Source: Halobacillus massiliensis
GTDB lineage: Bacteria > Bacillota > Bacilli > Bacillales > Halobacillaceae
Length of the DNA stretch: 64,000 nt
Direction of reading: 5' to 3'
Assembly: GCF_900166625.1 (NCBI RefSeq)
Contig: NZ_LT800499.1
Location: forward strand, 1,220,630 to 1,284,629
Numbering within the stretch: the first letter of the stretch is position 1; each line of letters opens with the position of its first letter. This document shows, in pieces, positions 7,085 through 15,586 of the stretch. The position numbers were made by a program, and so were the translations under genes. The notes beneath the pieces were generated by a model. It had not been told where the DNA came from and made no database searches. It was given only the letters and a program-made list of their open reading frames with translations.

Positions 7085-8554
7085 ATGACACAAAACATTA
7101 TTAATGCAGGTTGGAATCTCAATAACAGCTATGCGCGTCTGCCGGACCCATTTTTTGAGAAAGTACAGCCAGATCCTGTCAGTAATCCTGAATTTGCAGT
7201 TTTTAATAAAGCTTTAGCGGAATCATTAGGACTTAATTCAGATAAATTAAATAGTCAGGAAGGTGCAGAAATTTTTTCTGGCAATACACTTCCCGAAGGT
7301 GCTATGCCTATAGCACAAGCTTACGCCGGCCACCAATTTGGGCATTTCACGATGCTTGGGGACGGAAGGGCAGTACTATTAGGCGAGCAGCTGACAGTTT
7401 CGGGTAAAAGATACGATATTCAGCTGAAAGGTTCCGGTCGTACTCCATTTTCTCGTGGGGGCGATGGCCGTGCCACACTTGGTCCGATGCTGCGCGAGCA
7501 TATTATAAGTGAAGCTATGTATGCTCTCGGTATTCCTACGAATAGGAGTCTCGCGGTAGTGACTACCGGAGAGCCCGTTTTTAGGGAAAATGAGCTCCCT
7601 GGCGCTATTTTAACGAGGACAGCTTCCAGTCATTTACGAATCGGCACGTTTGAGTACGCCGCTCAGTGGGGCGGGAAAGAAGGCTTGAGGACGATTGCTG
7701 ATTATGCGATTAAACGTCACTACCCTGAGGTTGAAGCTCAGGAAGATCGGTATGTAAAGCTATTTGAAAAAGTAGTGGAAAATCAAGCCGCCCTGATTGC
7801 AAGATGGCAGCTTGTCGGTTTTATCCATGGTGTTATGAATACGGATAATATGACAATAAGTGGAGAAACCATTGATTATGGGCCGTGTGCTTTTATGAAT
7901 GAATACGATCCGGCTACTGTATTTAGTTCCATTGATGTTCAAGGCCGCTATGCCTATCAAAATCAGCCGCCGATCGGACAGTGGAATCTCGCTCGTTTTG
8001 GAGAGGCCCTTCTCCCATTGTTTGCGAAAGAACAGGATAAAGCAGTAGAACTTGCTCAAAGTGTACATTCTAAATTCGAAGAGCTGTATCACAAGCATTG
8101 GCTGGACGGAATGAGGGAAAAGCTCGGGTTTTTAGAAGGAGCTGCACAGGATGAACCGCTCATTGAAGATCTTTTAGGCATAATGAAAAAGCATCAAGCC
8201 GACTTTACCAACACATTCCGTGCCTTAACAATGGATAAGCCGGAAATTACACCAATGAAAGATACTCCCGACTTTACCAACTGGTATAAACAGTGGCAGG
8301 CAAGGCTTGAAAGGCAGAAAGTGTCTAAGAATGAGGCCTTTGCCAAAATGAAGAGTGTGAATCCTTCTGTCATTCCCCGAAACCATCTGGTAGAGGAAGC
8401 ACTGGAAGCCGCTGTAAGGGATCGCGACTACAGTGTAATGGAACGCCTGCTGAATGTCCTTGCCGAGCCATATGCCTATTCTTCTGAACAGGAGGAATTT
8501 ACGAAACTGCCTCCTGCCTGTGATCGACCTTATCGAACATTTTGCGGAACTTAA
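7085..8554 (+). CDS. selO: SelO (YdiU) pseudokinase, protein AMP-transferase
   Basis: 489 residues. The SelO signature is clear: [57 protein letters not shown], and the [20 protein letters not shown] active-site block at about residues 250-270 with the metal-binding Asn and Asp. Proteins of this family attach AMP to Ser/Thr/Tyr of target proteins, often linked to redox stress. The C-terminus ends YRTFCGT, with Cys where some homologues carry selenocysteine. The ATG follows AAGGGGAT. It is a single gene closed by a terminator. Confidence 0.95.
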   Translation: MTQNIINAGWNLNNSYARLPDPFFEKVQPDPVSNPEFAVFNKALAESLGLNSDKLNSQEGAEIFSGNTLPEGAMPIAQAYAGHQFGHFTMLGDGRAVLLGEQLTVSGKRYDIQLKGSGRTPFSRGGDGRATLGPMLREHIISEAMYALGIPTNRSLAVVTTGEPVFRENELPGAILTRTASSHLRIGTFEYAAQWGGKEGLRTIADYAIKRHYPEVEAQEDRYVKLFEKVVENQAALIARWQLVGFIHGVMNTDNMTISGETIDYGPCAFMNEYDPATVFSSIDVQGRYAYQNQPPIGQWNLARFGEALLPLFAKEQDKAVELAQSVHSKFEELYHKHWLDGMREKLGFLEGAAQDEPLIEDLLGIMKKHQADFTNTFRALTMDKPEITPMKDTPDFTNWYKQWQARLERQKVSKNEAFAKMKSVNPSVIPRNHLVEEALEAAVRDRDYSVMERLLNVLAEPYAYSSEQEEFTKLPPACDRPYRTFCGT

Positions 8555-8560
8555 TAACAA

Positions 8561-8606
8561 AAAGAAACGTCAGGATGGTGCTGCCCCAGCCGACGTTTCT
8601 TTTTAT
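8561..8606 (+). terminator. Terminator after selO
   Basis: AAAGAAACGTC / GACGTTTCTTT stem with a 20-nt loop, followed by a T-rich tract. It also lies just past the end of the minus-strand RDD gene and may act in both directions. Confidence 0.75.
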
Positions 8607-8607
8607 T

Positions 8608-8997
8608 TTATTTTTCTTTTACGGCTGTTCCTGCATAACGATCATGAGGAAGGATAGAGCCGTTCTCTCCTTCAAAAGATTTTCTGTCTTTTAAGTAATC
8701 AAAAGAGCTGATGGAATCCCGGTAAGCCATTCTTTTTACAATTTGTCCGCAGTCTGGCTTTTTCCCTTTTTCATTCTCAAGGATGATTCCCATTGCTTTA
8801 TATCCTATAGTCTGACCTCTTTTTCGAAGCTGAGCATACTCTAGTGCCCACATTACGGCGGTGGGGGGAATCAGCGCATGAAAAGCCTCATTTTTTATCT
8901 TTTTTCGAAGTATGTATTCGACTCCCGCCGTTACAGCAGTAGAGACAGCAAAATCAATAAGTAGAGCTTTGGAACGTTTTTTTGTAAGAGAATGAAT
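8608..8997 (-). CDS. RDD-family membrane protein, apparently with an AUU start
   Basis: About 129 residues. The protein contains the RDD-like pattern: a membrane segment KALLIDFAVSTAVTAGVEYI, a second segment around HALIPPTAVMWALEY, and RKRGQTIGYKAMGI, ending LPHDRYAGTAVKEK. The first ATG (8853) is well inside the conserved domain. Extending the frame upstream gives coding-quality sequence back to ATT at 8997, exactly 8 nt after a perfect AGGAGG (9005-9010), with no ATG, GTG or TTG in between. I therefore annotate ATT as the start. Transport or export functions have been suggested for RDD proteins; none is evident here. Confidence 0.78.
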   Translation of the reverse strand: MHSLTKKRSKALLIDFAVSTAVTAGVEYILRKKIKNEAFHALIPPTAVMWALEYAQLRKRGQTIGYKAMGIILENEKGKKPDCGQIVKRMAYRDSISSFDYLKDRKSFEGENGSILPHDRYAGTAVKEK

Positions 8998-9080
8998 AGA
9001 AATTACCTCCTTTATATTTTCTCTGTAAGATACGTGTGATTATGAAAAAGGTTTCAATTTAAACATTAAAGAAGGCACAA

Positions 9081-9117
9081 AAAAAGTCTGCAGGGATCTC
9101 CTCTCTACAGACTTTTA
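9081..9117 (-). terminator. Terminator of the minus-strand gene at 9126-9656
   Basis: AAAAGTCTG / CAGACTTTT stem; read on the minus strand it ends in a run of seven T. Confidence 0.8.
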
Positions 9118-9125
9118 AGATCATC

Positions 9126-9656
9126 TTAATATTCATTATGGGAGCGTTGAAGCTTGTCTTCCTTATCGTAATACCTGTCCTCACGATCATAATTTCGAAG
9201 CAGTGGATTATAATCTTCTACTTCATCATAACGCGGACGGCTGTGCTTACCTGAAGATTTATATTTAATGTGAAATTCTTCATGAAATTCAGGTTCATCC
9301 ACTTCTTTTACCATTCCTGTTTTTCTCATACCATATATCCAGGTTTCGAATTTATATGTTCCTCTGTCAATAATCTGGCACAAATCTTCAAGGGTTTGAG
9401 TAAGCTCTGTTAAACAGTCCAGCCCGTTTCTTAAAATTATCCCTTTTTCCTTGGCTTTATCGACAGTGTGATCCAGCCTGTAAGTCTGTTCTTTATACTC
9501 GAATTCTATAAAGCAGCTGTTGCGGTCCCAGTTGAAAATGAAGTTTTCCACCTTTAGTCGTTTAATAACCTTAGCAAGTTTCTTTTCACAAATAAACTGT
9601 TCTCTGTATGGCATCCATTTAAAAAGCAAGTTCTTAAAGATATTAATGTTGGACAT
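9126..9656 (-). CDS. Hypothetical soluble protein, unknown family
   Basis: 176 residues with a good GAAGGTGAT binding site. The first 110 residues are mixed alpha/beta with a Tyr/Glu-rich sheet (CFIEFEYKEQTYRLDHTV). The C-terminal 40 residues are highly charged and low-complexity (EDYNPLLRNYDREDRYYDKE), probably disordered. There are no signal peptide, membrane segment or catalytic motif that I can name. It stands alone, with its own terminator. Confidence 0.75.
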   Translation of the reverse strand: MSNINIFKNLLFKWMPYREQFICEKKLAKVIKRLKVENFIFNWDRNSCFIEFEYKEQTYRLDHTVDKAKEKGIILRNGLDCLTELTQTLEDLCQIIDRGTYKFETWIYGMRKTGMVKEVDEPEFHEEFHIKYKSSGKHSRPRYDEVEDYNPLLRNYDREDRYYDKEDKLQRSHNEY

Positions 9657-9956
9657 ACCATCACCTTCCTTTAATTTTGGCTTTTGTACGACGGTCCCTT
9701 ATACATAGAAGATTCTACAAAATAACTAAATCCCCTGTAAAAATCGTTAGACAAATATCGATGGAATTTGCAGAATTTGGATGCATATGATTGCTACGTA
9801 AGCCGTGATATGTTATACACCTTTCTCGGTTTTATAACGTTTATTTAGAAAAAGGTATAATTATTTAAAAAAATAATTTATTTCGATAAAAGATGATGGA
9901 ATAGCCGTTCAAATTCTTCCTTCTTCTCATAGTTTAATAGAGAAGGAGGTGAATTT
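9657..9956. other. 300-bp AT-rich intergenic region between divergent genes
   Basis: It must hold the promoters of the minus-strand hypothetical gene and the plus-strand LysM gene. A TATAAT lies at 9856-9861, but I see no good -35 17 bp upstream. No repeat, RNA or ORF stands out. Confidence 0.5.
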
Positions 9957-10754
9957 ATGCCGATAGTTACGACAAAAGGGTATATTTATACTGTGAAACA
10001 AGGGGATACCCTTTATTCGATTGCCAATCGTTTTGGCAGCACCGTTGCTGCGATCGAAAGAGCAAATTATTTGTTTGATCCGGTAACAGACCGAGGATTA
10101 ATATACCCGGGAGATGTACTGGTTATCCCAACTTCTGCACAGAACCGCATTATGAGTTATGTAGTTGCCAACGGTGATACTCTTACGAAAATTTCTAATA
10201 GATTTAACACGTATGTGGATCTTGTAGCAGGCGTCAACAAAATTGCAGATCCAAATAAAATCTCAGTAGACCAGCGTCTGCTTGTTCCTGCGTTCGCATA
10301 TCGAGTGGAAAGTGGGGATTACCTTATTGCTATTTCTAGGAAGTTTGGCGTTTCAGTTTCCGCTATTGAAGCAGCGAATGCTAACAGACCAGGATTTCAA
10401 AGAGATGTGATTTGGCCAGATTACCACCTCATTATTCCAATACCGACTTCACGAAATATTTTTGTTTCGAACCCGCTTCCAGGTTCTACTATTAGTAGCG
10501 GCCAAAGATTAGAAGGGTATGCAAGAGTGTTTGAAGCGGTCGTCAGTTACCAGCTGCGTGACTCAAACGGAGTAGTTGTATCCAACGAACGCTTTACGAT
10601 GACAGATGAAGGTGCTCCTGCTTATGGGTTCTTTAGCACCACTCTGCCATTTGATCGTCAGCCGACATCAAGTACAGGGGAACTTTGGGTGTATAGCCGA
10701 AGCGCTAATGATGGAAGTATTCAAGATTTAGTGAAAATAAAAGTATACTTTTAG
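9957..10754 (+). CDS. Protein with three LysM domains and a Gmad2-type spore domain
   Basis: 265 residues; ATG after AGAAGGAGGTGAATTT. There are three LysM repeats at about residues 9-57 (YTVKQGDTLYSIANRFG), 65-108 (YVVANGDTLTKISNRFN) and 112-160 (YRVESGDYLIAISRKFG). A beta-sandwich of the Gmad2 (spore-germination immunoglobulin-like) type follows at about 170-262 (SNPLPGSTISSGQRLEGYAR). There is no signal peptide, as is usual for proteins placed on the forespore or coat from the mother cell. It probably binds cortex peptidoglycan. The spore link is an inference from the domain pair. Confidence 0.88.
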   Translation: MPIVTTKGYIYTVKQGDTLYSIANRFGSTVAAIERANYLFDPVTDRGLIYPGDVLVIPTSAQNRIMSYVVANGDTLTKISNRFNTYVDLVAGVNKIADPNKISVDQRLLVPAFAYRVESGDYLIAISRKFGVSVSAIEAANANRPGFQRDVIWPDYHLIIPIPTSRNIFVSNPLPGSTISSGQRLEGYARVFEAVVSYQLRDSNGVVVSNERFTMTDEGAPAYGFFSTTLPFDRQPTSSTGELWVYSRSANDGSIQDLVKIKVYF

Positions 10755-10785
10755 TGTCTATTTTTTAGAAAGAACATTCTACAAG

Positions 10786-10816
10786 ACGCTTATCTTCCAA
10801 GTGATAAGCGTTTTTT
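10786..10816 (+). terminator. Terminator after the LysM gene
   Basis: ACGCTTATC / GATAAGCGT stem followed by TTTTTTCTTTTT. Confidence 0.88.
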
Positions 10817-10951
10817 CTTTTTAATAGGAGAAACAGTTAGTCAAAGAAAGCTCGATGAGGTTTGAGAGTCCTAAAAAAGTCCTTTTATATGTCTCCAACG
10901 GTAAGAATTGCTATACTAAATACAAGATTCTAATAGAAGGGCTTGGTAGAA

Positions 10952-11818
10952 GTGGCAATTAGCAAGAGAAAACGTGCATTAAATGAAACAAAACAGCTCC
11001 TTATGATAACAATAGGTGCAATCATTGCAGCAGCTGGTCTTGAATTCTTTCTCGTGCCTAATAACATTTTAGATGGCGGAGTTATCGGTCTTTCGATTAT
11101 TGCAGCAGAATTGAGCGGCTTACAGATGAGTATTTTTCTTATCATTTTAAATCTTCCTTTTCTTTACATAGGCTATCGAAGAATTGGCTCAAGATTTACT
11201 ATACATACGTTGTATGGAGTTATTGTTTTATCTGTAAGTGCAGCTTATTTTCATCACTTTGAGCGGGCAACTAATGATTTGTTCTTAGCTACGGTAATCG
11301 GGGCTGTGATCCTTGGTACTGGAGTAGGACTTGTTATTCGTACAGGCGGAGCATTGGACGGTACAGAAATTATAGCTATCCTTGTCAGTAAAAGAAGGAT
11401 CGTATCAGTCGGTCAGTTCATTATGATTATAAATATTTTTATCTTTATTCTTGCGGCATTTCTGGTGTTCAGCTGGGAAACAGCTATGTATTCTATTATT
11501 ACTTACTATATTGCCTATAAAATGATAGATATTGTAGTTGAGGGAATGGAAGAGTTAAAGTCTGTGACGATAATTTCGAATGTACCTGAAGAAATCGCGG
11601 ATGCTCTTATTAAACAGTTAGGCCGTGGAATGACCTATATACAGGGACAGGGTGTTTTTACTAATGAACCTAAAAAGATCATCTATACTATTGTAACCAG
11701 AATTGAGCTCTCTACCCTCCGGTCTATTGTGGATGAAATCGATCCGGAGGCTCTCGTAGCGATTGGAAACATTGCGGATGTAGCGGGAAGCAACTTTGAC
11801 AAAAGTTCCGCACATTAA
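10952..11818 (+). CDS. YitT-family membrane protein (YitT_membrane + DUF2179)
   Basis: 288 residues. Residues 15-200 hold five to six membrane helices of the YitT type (IGAIIAAAGLEFFLVPNNIL, DGGVIGLSIIA, GALDGTEIIAILVSKR). Residues 205-285 are the cytoplasmic DUF2179 domain (VTIISNVPEEIADALIKQLG...GRGMTYIQGQGVFT). The function is unknown despite wide occurrence in Bacillaceae. I prefer GTG 10952, about 10 nt after GAAGGG, over TTG 10943, which is only 3 nt from it. It is a single gene with its own terminator. Confidence 0.88.
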   Translation: MAISKRKRALNETKQLLMITIGAIIAAAGLEFFLVPNNILDGGVIGLSIIAAELSGLQMSIFLIILNLPFLYIGYRRIGSRFTIHTLYGVIVLSVSAAYFHHFERATNDLFLATVIGAVILGTGVGLVIRTGGALDGTEIIAILVSKRRIVSVGQFIMIINIFIFILAAFLVFSWETAMYSIITYYIAYKMIDIVVEGMEELKSVTIISNVPEEIADALIKQLGRGMTYIQGQGVFTNEPKKIIYTIVTRIELSTLRSIVDEIDPEALVAIGNIADVAGSNFDKSSAH

Positions 11819-11824
11819 TAATCA

Positions 11825-11858
11825 AAAAGGCAGCTTATTTAAAAGCTGCCTTTATTTT
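11825..11858 (+). terminator. Terminator after the YitT gene
   Basis: AAAGGCAGCTT / AAGCTGCCTTT stem followed by ATTTTGTT. Confidence 0.85.
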
Positions 11859-11881
11859 GTTGGTCTTTCATAGCCAATCAG

Positions 11882-11991
11882 AGTACCCGGTGAGCTAGCT
11901 CGCTGCACTCGCGGCTCTCACCCTGGCTCTACCTCCCTGCAGGAGTCTCGCCATTTCCCAGCCTCTTTAAATTTAATTGGAGAAACGGAAC
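11882..11991 (+). repeat. Intergenic repeat, type A copy truncated at the left (cluster 2)
   Basis: Begins inside the type A element at CCGGTGAGCTAGCTCGCTGC and continues through CCTGCAGGAGTCTCGCCATT to AAACGGAAC at 11991. The left outer arm is missing. It is followed by a 50-bp linker that resembles, in inverse, the linker of cluster 4 (34897-34946). Confidence 0.82.
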
Positions 11992-12041
11992 GCTGTAATC
12001 TCCGTAAGCTCTCTCATGAGATTGATCCCCTCTTCTTAAAT

Positions 12042-12213
12042 GTTCCGTTACCCCCAAAAAACGTAAAGGGCCTGGGGAAACGGCGAGACTCCTATGGGAG
12101 GATAGAACAGGGGGAGATCCCGGAGGGCTAAAAGCCCGAGGAAGCTCACCGTTCACCTATGGAAAGCGAGTCGTTTCCCCCGGCCCGGTTCACTATATTC
12201 AGGTAAACGGAAC
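12042..12213 (+). repeat. Intergenic repeat, type B copy (cluster 2)
   Basis: Bounded by GTTCCGTTAC and TAAACGGAAC, with the same internal blocks as 4965-5135. It lies between the convergent YitT and small membrane protein genes. Confidence 0.86.
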
Positions 12214-12230
12214 AGGATCCTCATATTATT

Positions 12231-12307
12231 GAGAATCAAAGAAGGCTTTATCAGAGCACAGAACAAAGGTGAGATCCTGGAAGGCTTGGCCTGAAGAAGC
12301 TCACCTT
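12231..12307 (+). repeat. Decayed partial repeat (cluster 2)
   Basis: AGGTGAGATCCTGGAAGGCT then GAAGAAGCTCACCTT resemble the centre of type B; the flanks are lost. It touches the end of the 12306-12488 gene. Confidence 0.55.
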
Positions 12308-12488
12308 ATCTGGTTACTTGTTTATTCGCCCGATGCTCCGTACTAAAATAAATGATAGCAATCAGAAACAAAACCGTGGAAATCCACATAACTATCCCGT
12401 TTAATTCCCCGTTAAAAACGGTTGCATTTACAAGTGTCAGCATATGCATAAGAAAAATAATAATAAAAAGCACTTTGTAAGTTTTCAT
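12306..12488 (-). CDS. Small two-span membrane protein
   Basis: 60 residues from the ATG at 12488, which follows GGAGGATGGGAGA. Two hydrophobic helices (VLFIIIFLMHMLTLVNATVF and IVMWISTVLFLIAIIYF) are joined by a short polar loop and followed by a basic tail. A longer frame upstream to 12581 exists but lacks a ribosome binding site. The function is unknown. It is divergent from, and 111 nt away from, the NlpC/P60 gene at 12600. Confidence 0.7.
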   Translation of the reverse strand: MKTYKVLFIIIFLMHMLTLVNATVFNGELNGIVMWISTVLFLIAIIYFSTEHRANKQVTR

Positions 12489-12599
12489 TCTCCCATCCTC
12501 CATTTGAAAAGTATCTTCTCTATGATTCCAAAATATAGCATTATGATCAAGGAAATTGATAGAATAAAAAGTGAAAGCCATAATGAAGGAGTCATTTAT

Positions 12600-13817
12600 T
12601 TGCTTAATTATTTCAAAAATCCAATTGTTCTTATATCTATGATACTTATCGGCATCTTGATCATTTGGTTAATAGATACTACTCCTTCCCACCCTGTAGT
12701 GGAAGAGGCAGAACAGCATATCGGAGTGAGCTATCAAGAGGGAGGAGCCTTTCCTGAGCAGGGATTTGATAGTTCAGGTTTCATTCAATATGTTTTTAAT
12801 GAAGTCTATGACTTCTTACTGCCTCGTACGCTCGATCAGCAGATAGAGCAGGGAAATGAGATATCACGGAATGAGCTGGAGGAAGGTGATGTTGTATTTT
12901 TCAGTAAGAATGGAGAAGGGGTGTCCCATTCGGCGATTTATATCGATAAAGACCGACTTATTCACCCCACAGTTTCTGGAGGAGTGGAGGTAACTCCTTT
13001 CGAAGAGAGCAGTTATTGGAGCAGCAATTTTATAGAAGCGAGGAGAATTACCGAGCCGCCTGATATTGCAGAAGATAACGACCTTGTAGCTGGAGCACAG
13101 AAATATTTAGGAGTTCCTTATGTATTTGGCGGAGAAACTCCTGAAGGATTTGATTGTTCTGGCCTTCTTCAATATGTATTTAAAGAAGTAAGTGATATTT
13201 ACCTGCCGCGTACGACAGACCAACAGTGGGAAGCAGGAGAGAGCGTAGAGATGGAAGATATTCAGCCGGGTGATGTGCTTTTTTTCAGTGATACTTATAG
13301 AGATGGAATTTCTCATAATGGTCTATATATTGGAGGAGGTCAGTTTATTCATGCATCAAGAACTCAGGAAGTAACGACTTCTTATATTAGTGCTGACTAC
13401 TGGCAGGAGAAGTTCACAGGAATCAAAAGGTTTCAACATTTAAAGATTTCAGAGAGTGATCCACTTGTCAGAGAAGCAGCCCGCTATATCGGTGAGATCC
13501 CCTATGAAAGAGGGGGGGCGAATCGTAAAGGCTTTGACACCACGGGCTTTATTCAGTTTGTTTTTCAAGAGGCAAAAGACATTAGATTGTCTCATTCAGC
13601 AGAGAAACAATGGAAAACAGGAGAACGAGTAGATAAGGAAAATCTTAAGCCTGGGGACCTGGTATTCTTCAAAGCTGATTATTTAAATCCTGCCATTTAT
13701 GCAGGAGCAGACCAGGTAATCCATGTCACACCAGATGATGGGGTTACAGTCACTCATATGGAAGCGAGTAATTACTGGGAACCGAAATATTATGGTGCCA
13801 GACGTATACAGTCATAA
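12600..13817 (+). CDS. Membrane-anchored triple NlpC/P60 protein with two inactive domains
   Basis: 405 residues from TTG 12600, 8 nt after AAGGAG; an upstream ATG at 12444 would run through the opposite gene's start and has no binding site. Membrane anchor at residues 8-26. Three NlpC/P60 domains follow. Domain 1 (about 35-150) has GFDSSG with Ser58 in place of the catalytic Cys but keeps SHS His110. Domain 2 (about 163-277) is intact (GFDCSG Cys186, SHNGLYIGG His239). Domain 3 (about 290-403) has GFDTTG Thr314 and Asn363 in place of the His. One active peptidoglycan endopeptidase thus appears flanked by two binding-only or regulatory copies. The family normally cuts D-gamma-Glu-diamino acid bonds. 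Confidence 0.87.
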   Translation: MLNYFKNPIVLISMILIGILIIWLIDTTPSHPVVEEAEQHIGVSYQEGGAFPEQGFDSSGFIQYVFNEVYDFLLPRTLDQQIEQGNEISRNELEEGDVVFFSKNGEGVSHSAIYIDKDRLIHPTVSGGVEVTPFEESSYWSSNFIEARRITEPPDIAEDNDLVAGAQKYLGVPYVFGGETPEGFDCSGLLQYVFKEVSDIYLPRTTDQQWEAGESVEMEDIQPGDVLFFSDTYRDGISHNGLYIGGGQFIHASRTQEVTTSYISADYWQEKFTGIKRFQHLKISESDPLVREAARYIGEIPYERGGANRKGFDTTGFIQFVFQEAKDIRLSHSAEKQWKTGERVDKENLKPGDLVFFKADYLNPAIYAGADQVIHVTPDDGVTVTHMEASNYWEPKYYGARRIQS

Positions 13818-13819
13818 AA

Positions 13820-13851
13820 GAAGGCAGCGCTAATAGCTGACTTCTTTTTTT
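13820..13851 (+). terminator. Terminator after the NlpC/P60 gene
   Basis: GAAGGCAGC / GCTGACTTC stem (one mismatch) with a 7-nt loop followed by TTTTTTTG. Confidence 0.75.
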
Positions 13852-13990
13852 GTTATTTTTAGGAAATAACAGGAGGATATGCTGACGCTTTATGGAATAG
13901 GTAATTTAATACAATATTTGCATTAAAATAATCTCCTCTTATTGTTTACCCGTTGTAGTATCAGTGTAAATTAATCGAAAGGTGGATTAC

Positions 13991-15553
13991 ATGTATAAAA
14001 ATTTATTTAAAAGTACATTGGCAGCCCTCAGTATTTTAGCAATCATGCAATATGGAGAGGTAAATGCACAGTCTCAGCAAGCCGTTCACCACGATAGTCT
14101 TACAATTGGAAAAGGTAAGCTTCCTGAAACACGTACCATAACAGAACTGACAAGGGGAGTAACACACACAGAAATTACACGGGGGTATCAGTCAGATAAA
14201 GCCTTTTATACAGTAGATGTGGACTTTTTTAATGAAAAAAAATCCGCGATGAAGCTTGCCAAGGAGTTAAAGAAAGATGGATACCGGGCGACCGTTCATA
14301 AAATAGATCATAAACATAGAAAATCCACAGATGTCGATAGTAGAAAAATCGGTTATGTAGTGAGAACAGGATTTTTTACTAACGAGGAAGAGGCTGCAAG
14401 GCTAGCGTCTCGAGTTAAAGAAGAGGGTTATGAAGGAGCGAAAGCGGTCTATTCAGAATATGATGGAACCAAAAATACAAAGGGTCCCTGGCAGCTTGAT
14501 GTTATTGAAATTAATCCAGGACAGTTTGACGGTGAATTAACCAGCGGCCTTGCTCAAGATAAAATACAAGAAAGAGAAACTATCTCCTCTATGGCCGAAC
14601 GAATGAATGCGATTGCCGGTATAAATGGGGGATATTTTGTAGTAGGGTCAAAGGACGGAATACCAGGAGACCCGGCAGGCACCTATGTAATGGATGGGGA
14701 ATTAATAAGTGAGTCAATCGGAGAGCGCTCGAGTTTATTAATTTCTAATAACAAGGCAGAGGTTTCTGAAGTATCCACAGAACTAAGTTTGGAATTAGAG
14801 GATGGTACCCATGCAATTGTTGATGGGGTAAACCGTAAGCCAGGACTTATTCGAAGCTGTGGTGGTATAGGAGACAGCCCAGGCAGCGAGCCGAGACACG
14901 ATGTGACATGTACTGATGACTCTGAAATAATTCAATTTAACCGTTATTTTGGAGAAAATACACCGAAAGGTAATGGTTTTGAAGCGTTAATTAATGAGAA
15001 TGGAAAGGTCCTAAATACATATGAAGAGCTTGGCCATGAAATCCCCGATAAGGGTACAGTCATTTCTGCTACTGGAGAACAGGCACGTTGGCTTCAAAAC
15101 CACGTTGAAGTAGAAGATACTCTTAAATTAACAGAAAAAATCAAGGCAGATGGCAAACGGTTAAACCTTACTTCTTCTTTAGACGTCATTGGAGGCGGCC
15201 CCCAGCTGCTTAATGATGGAGCTGTAAACATTCAGGCAGAAGAAGAAGGGTTTCGCTGGAGTAATGATTTTTATTATCATTTTGCGCAATATCGGCATCC
15301 AAGAACACTTGCGGGAGTTAAAGATAATGGAAATATTTTACTTGTTACAGTGGATGGACGTAATCCTAAAGAGAGTATAGGCCTGAGTTTCTATGAGAGT
15401 GCACAGGTCCTTAAGTCTCTTGGTGCTGTAGATGGGCTGAATCTCGATGGAGGCGGCTCCACTTCAATGGCAATCAATGATCAACTGGTTAATTTTCCAT
15501 CCGATCCTTCAGGGGAACGACCTGTGTCAGATGGAATCTTCTTAATAAAATAA
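13991..15553 (+). CDS. Secreted phosphodiester glycosidase (NAGPA domain) with SPOR-like repeat
   Basis: 520 residues, start ATG 13991 after AAAGGTGG. Signal peptide at residues 1-27 (LAALSILAIMQYGEVNAQS). Residues 65-150 hold one or two SPOR-like units (FYTVDVDFFNEKKSAMKLAK; GYVVRTGFFTNEEEAARLAS), which bind denuded glycan in other proteins. The C-terminal 320 residues are the NAGPA phosphodiester glycosidase domain (MNAIAGINGGYF, RHPRTLAGVKDNGNILLVTV, LNLDGGGSTSMAIN). The expected role is removing a sugar-1-phosphate from an extracellular polymer such as capsule or teichoic acid. It has its own terminator. Confidence 0.9.
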   Translation: MYKNLFKSTLAALSILAIMQYGEVNAQSQQAVHHDSLTIGKGKLPETRTITELTRGVTHTEITRGYQSDKAFYTVDVDFFNEKKSAMKLAKELKKDGYRATVHKIDHKHRKSTDVDSRKIGYVVRTGFFTNEEEAARLASRVKEEGYEGAKAVYSEYDGTKNTKGPWQLDVIEINPGQFDGELTSGLAQDKIQERETISSMAERMNAIAGINGGYFVVGSKDGIPGDPAGTYVMDGELISESIGERSSLLISNNKAEVSEVSTELSLELEDGTHAIVDGVNRKPGLIRSCGGIGDSPGSEPRHDVTCTDDSEIIQFNRYFGENTPKGNGFEALINENGKVLNTYEELGHEIPDKGTVISATGEQARWLQNHVEVEDTLKLTEKIKADGKRLNLTSSLDVIGGGPQLLNDGAVNIQAEEEGFRWSNDFYYHFAQYRHPRTLAGVKDNGNILLVTVDGRNPKESIGLSFYESAQVLKSLGAVDGLNLDGGGSTSMAINDQLVNFPSDPSGERPVSDGIFLIK

Positions 15554-15583
15554 AAAAGTCAGGCTTAGCTGCCTGACTTTTTT
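15553..15583. terminator. Bidirectional terminator between convergent genes
   Basis: AAAAAAGTCAGGC / GCCTGACTTTTTT with a TTAGCT loop; T runs lie on both sides, serving both the NAGPA and M28 genes. Confidence 0.9.
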
Positions 15584-15586
15584 GCT

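Noticed and set aside
12444-12599. Upstream ATG giving a 457-residue form of the NlpC/P60 protein
   Set aside because: It runs through the start and binding site of the opposite small membrane gene and has no Shine-Dalgarno; TTG 12600 has AAGGAG at 8 nt just before the membrane anchor.
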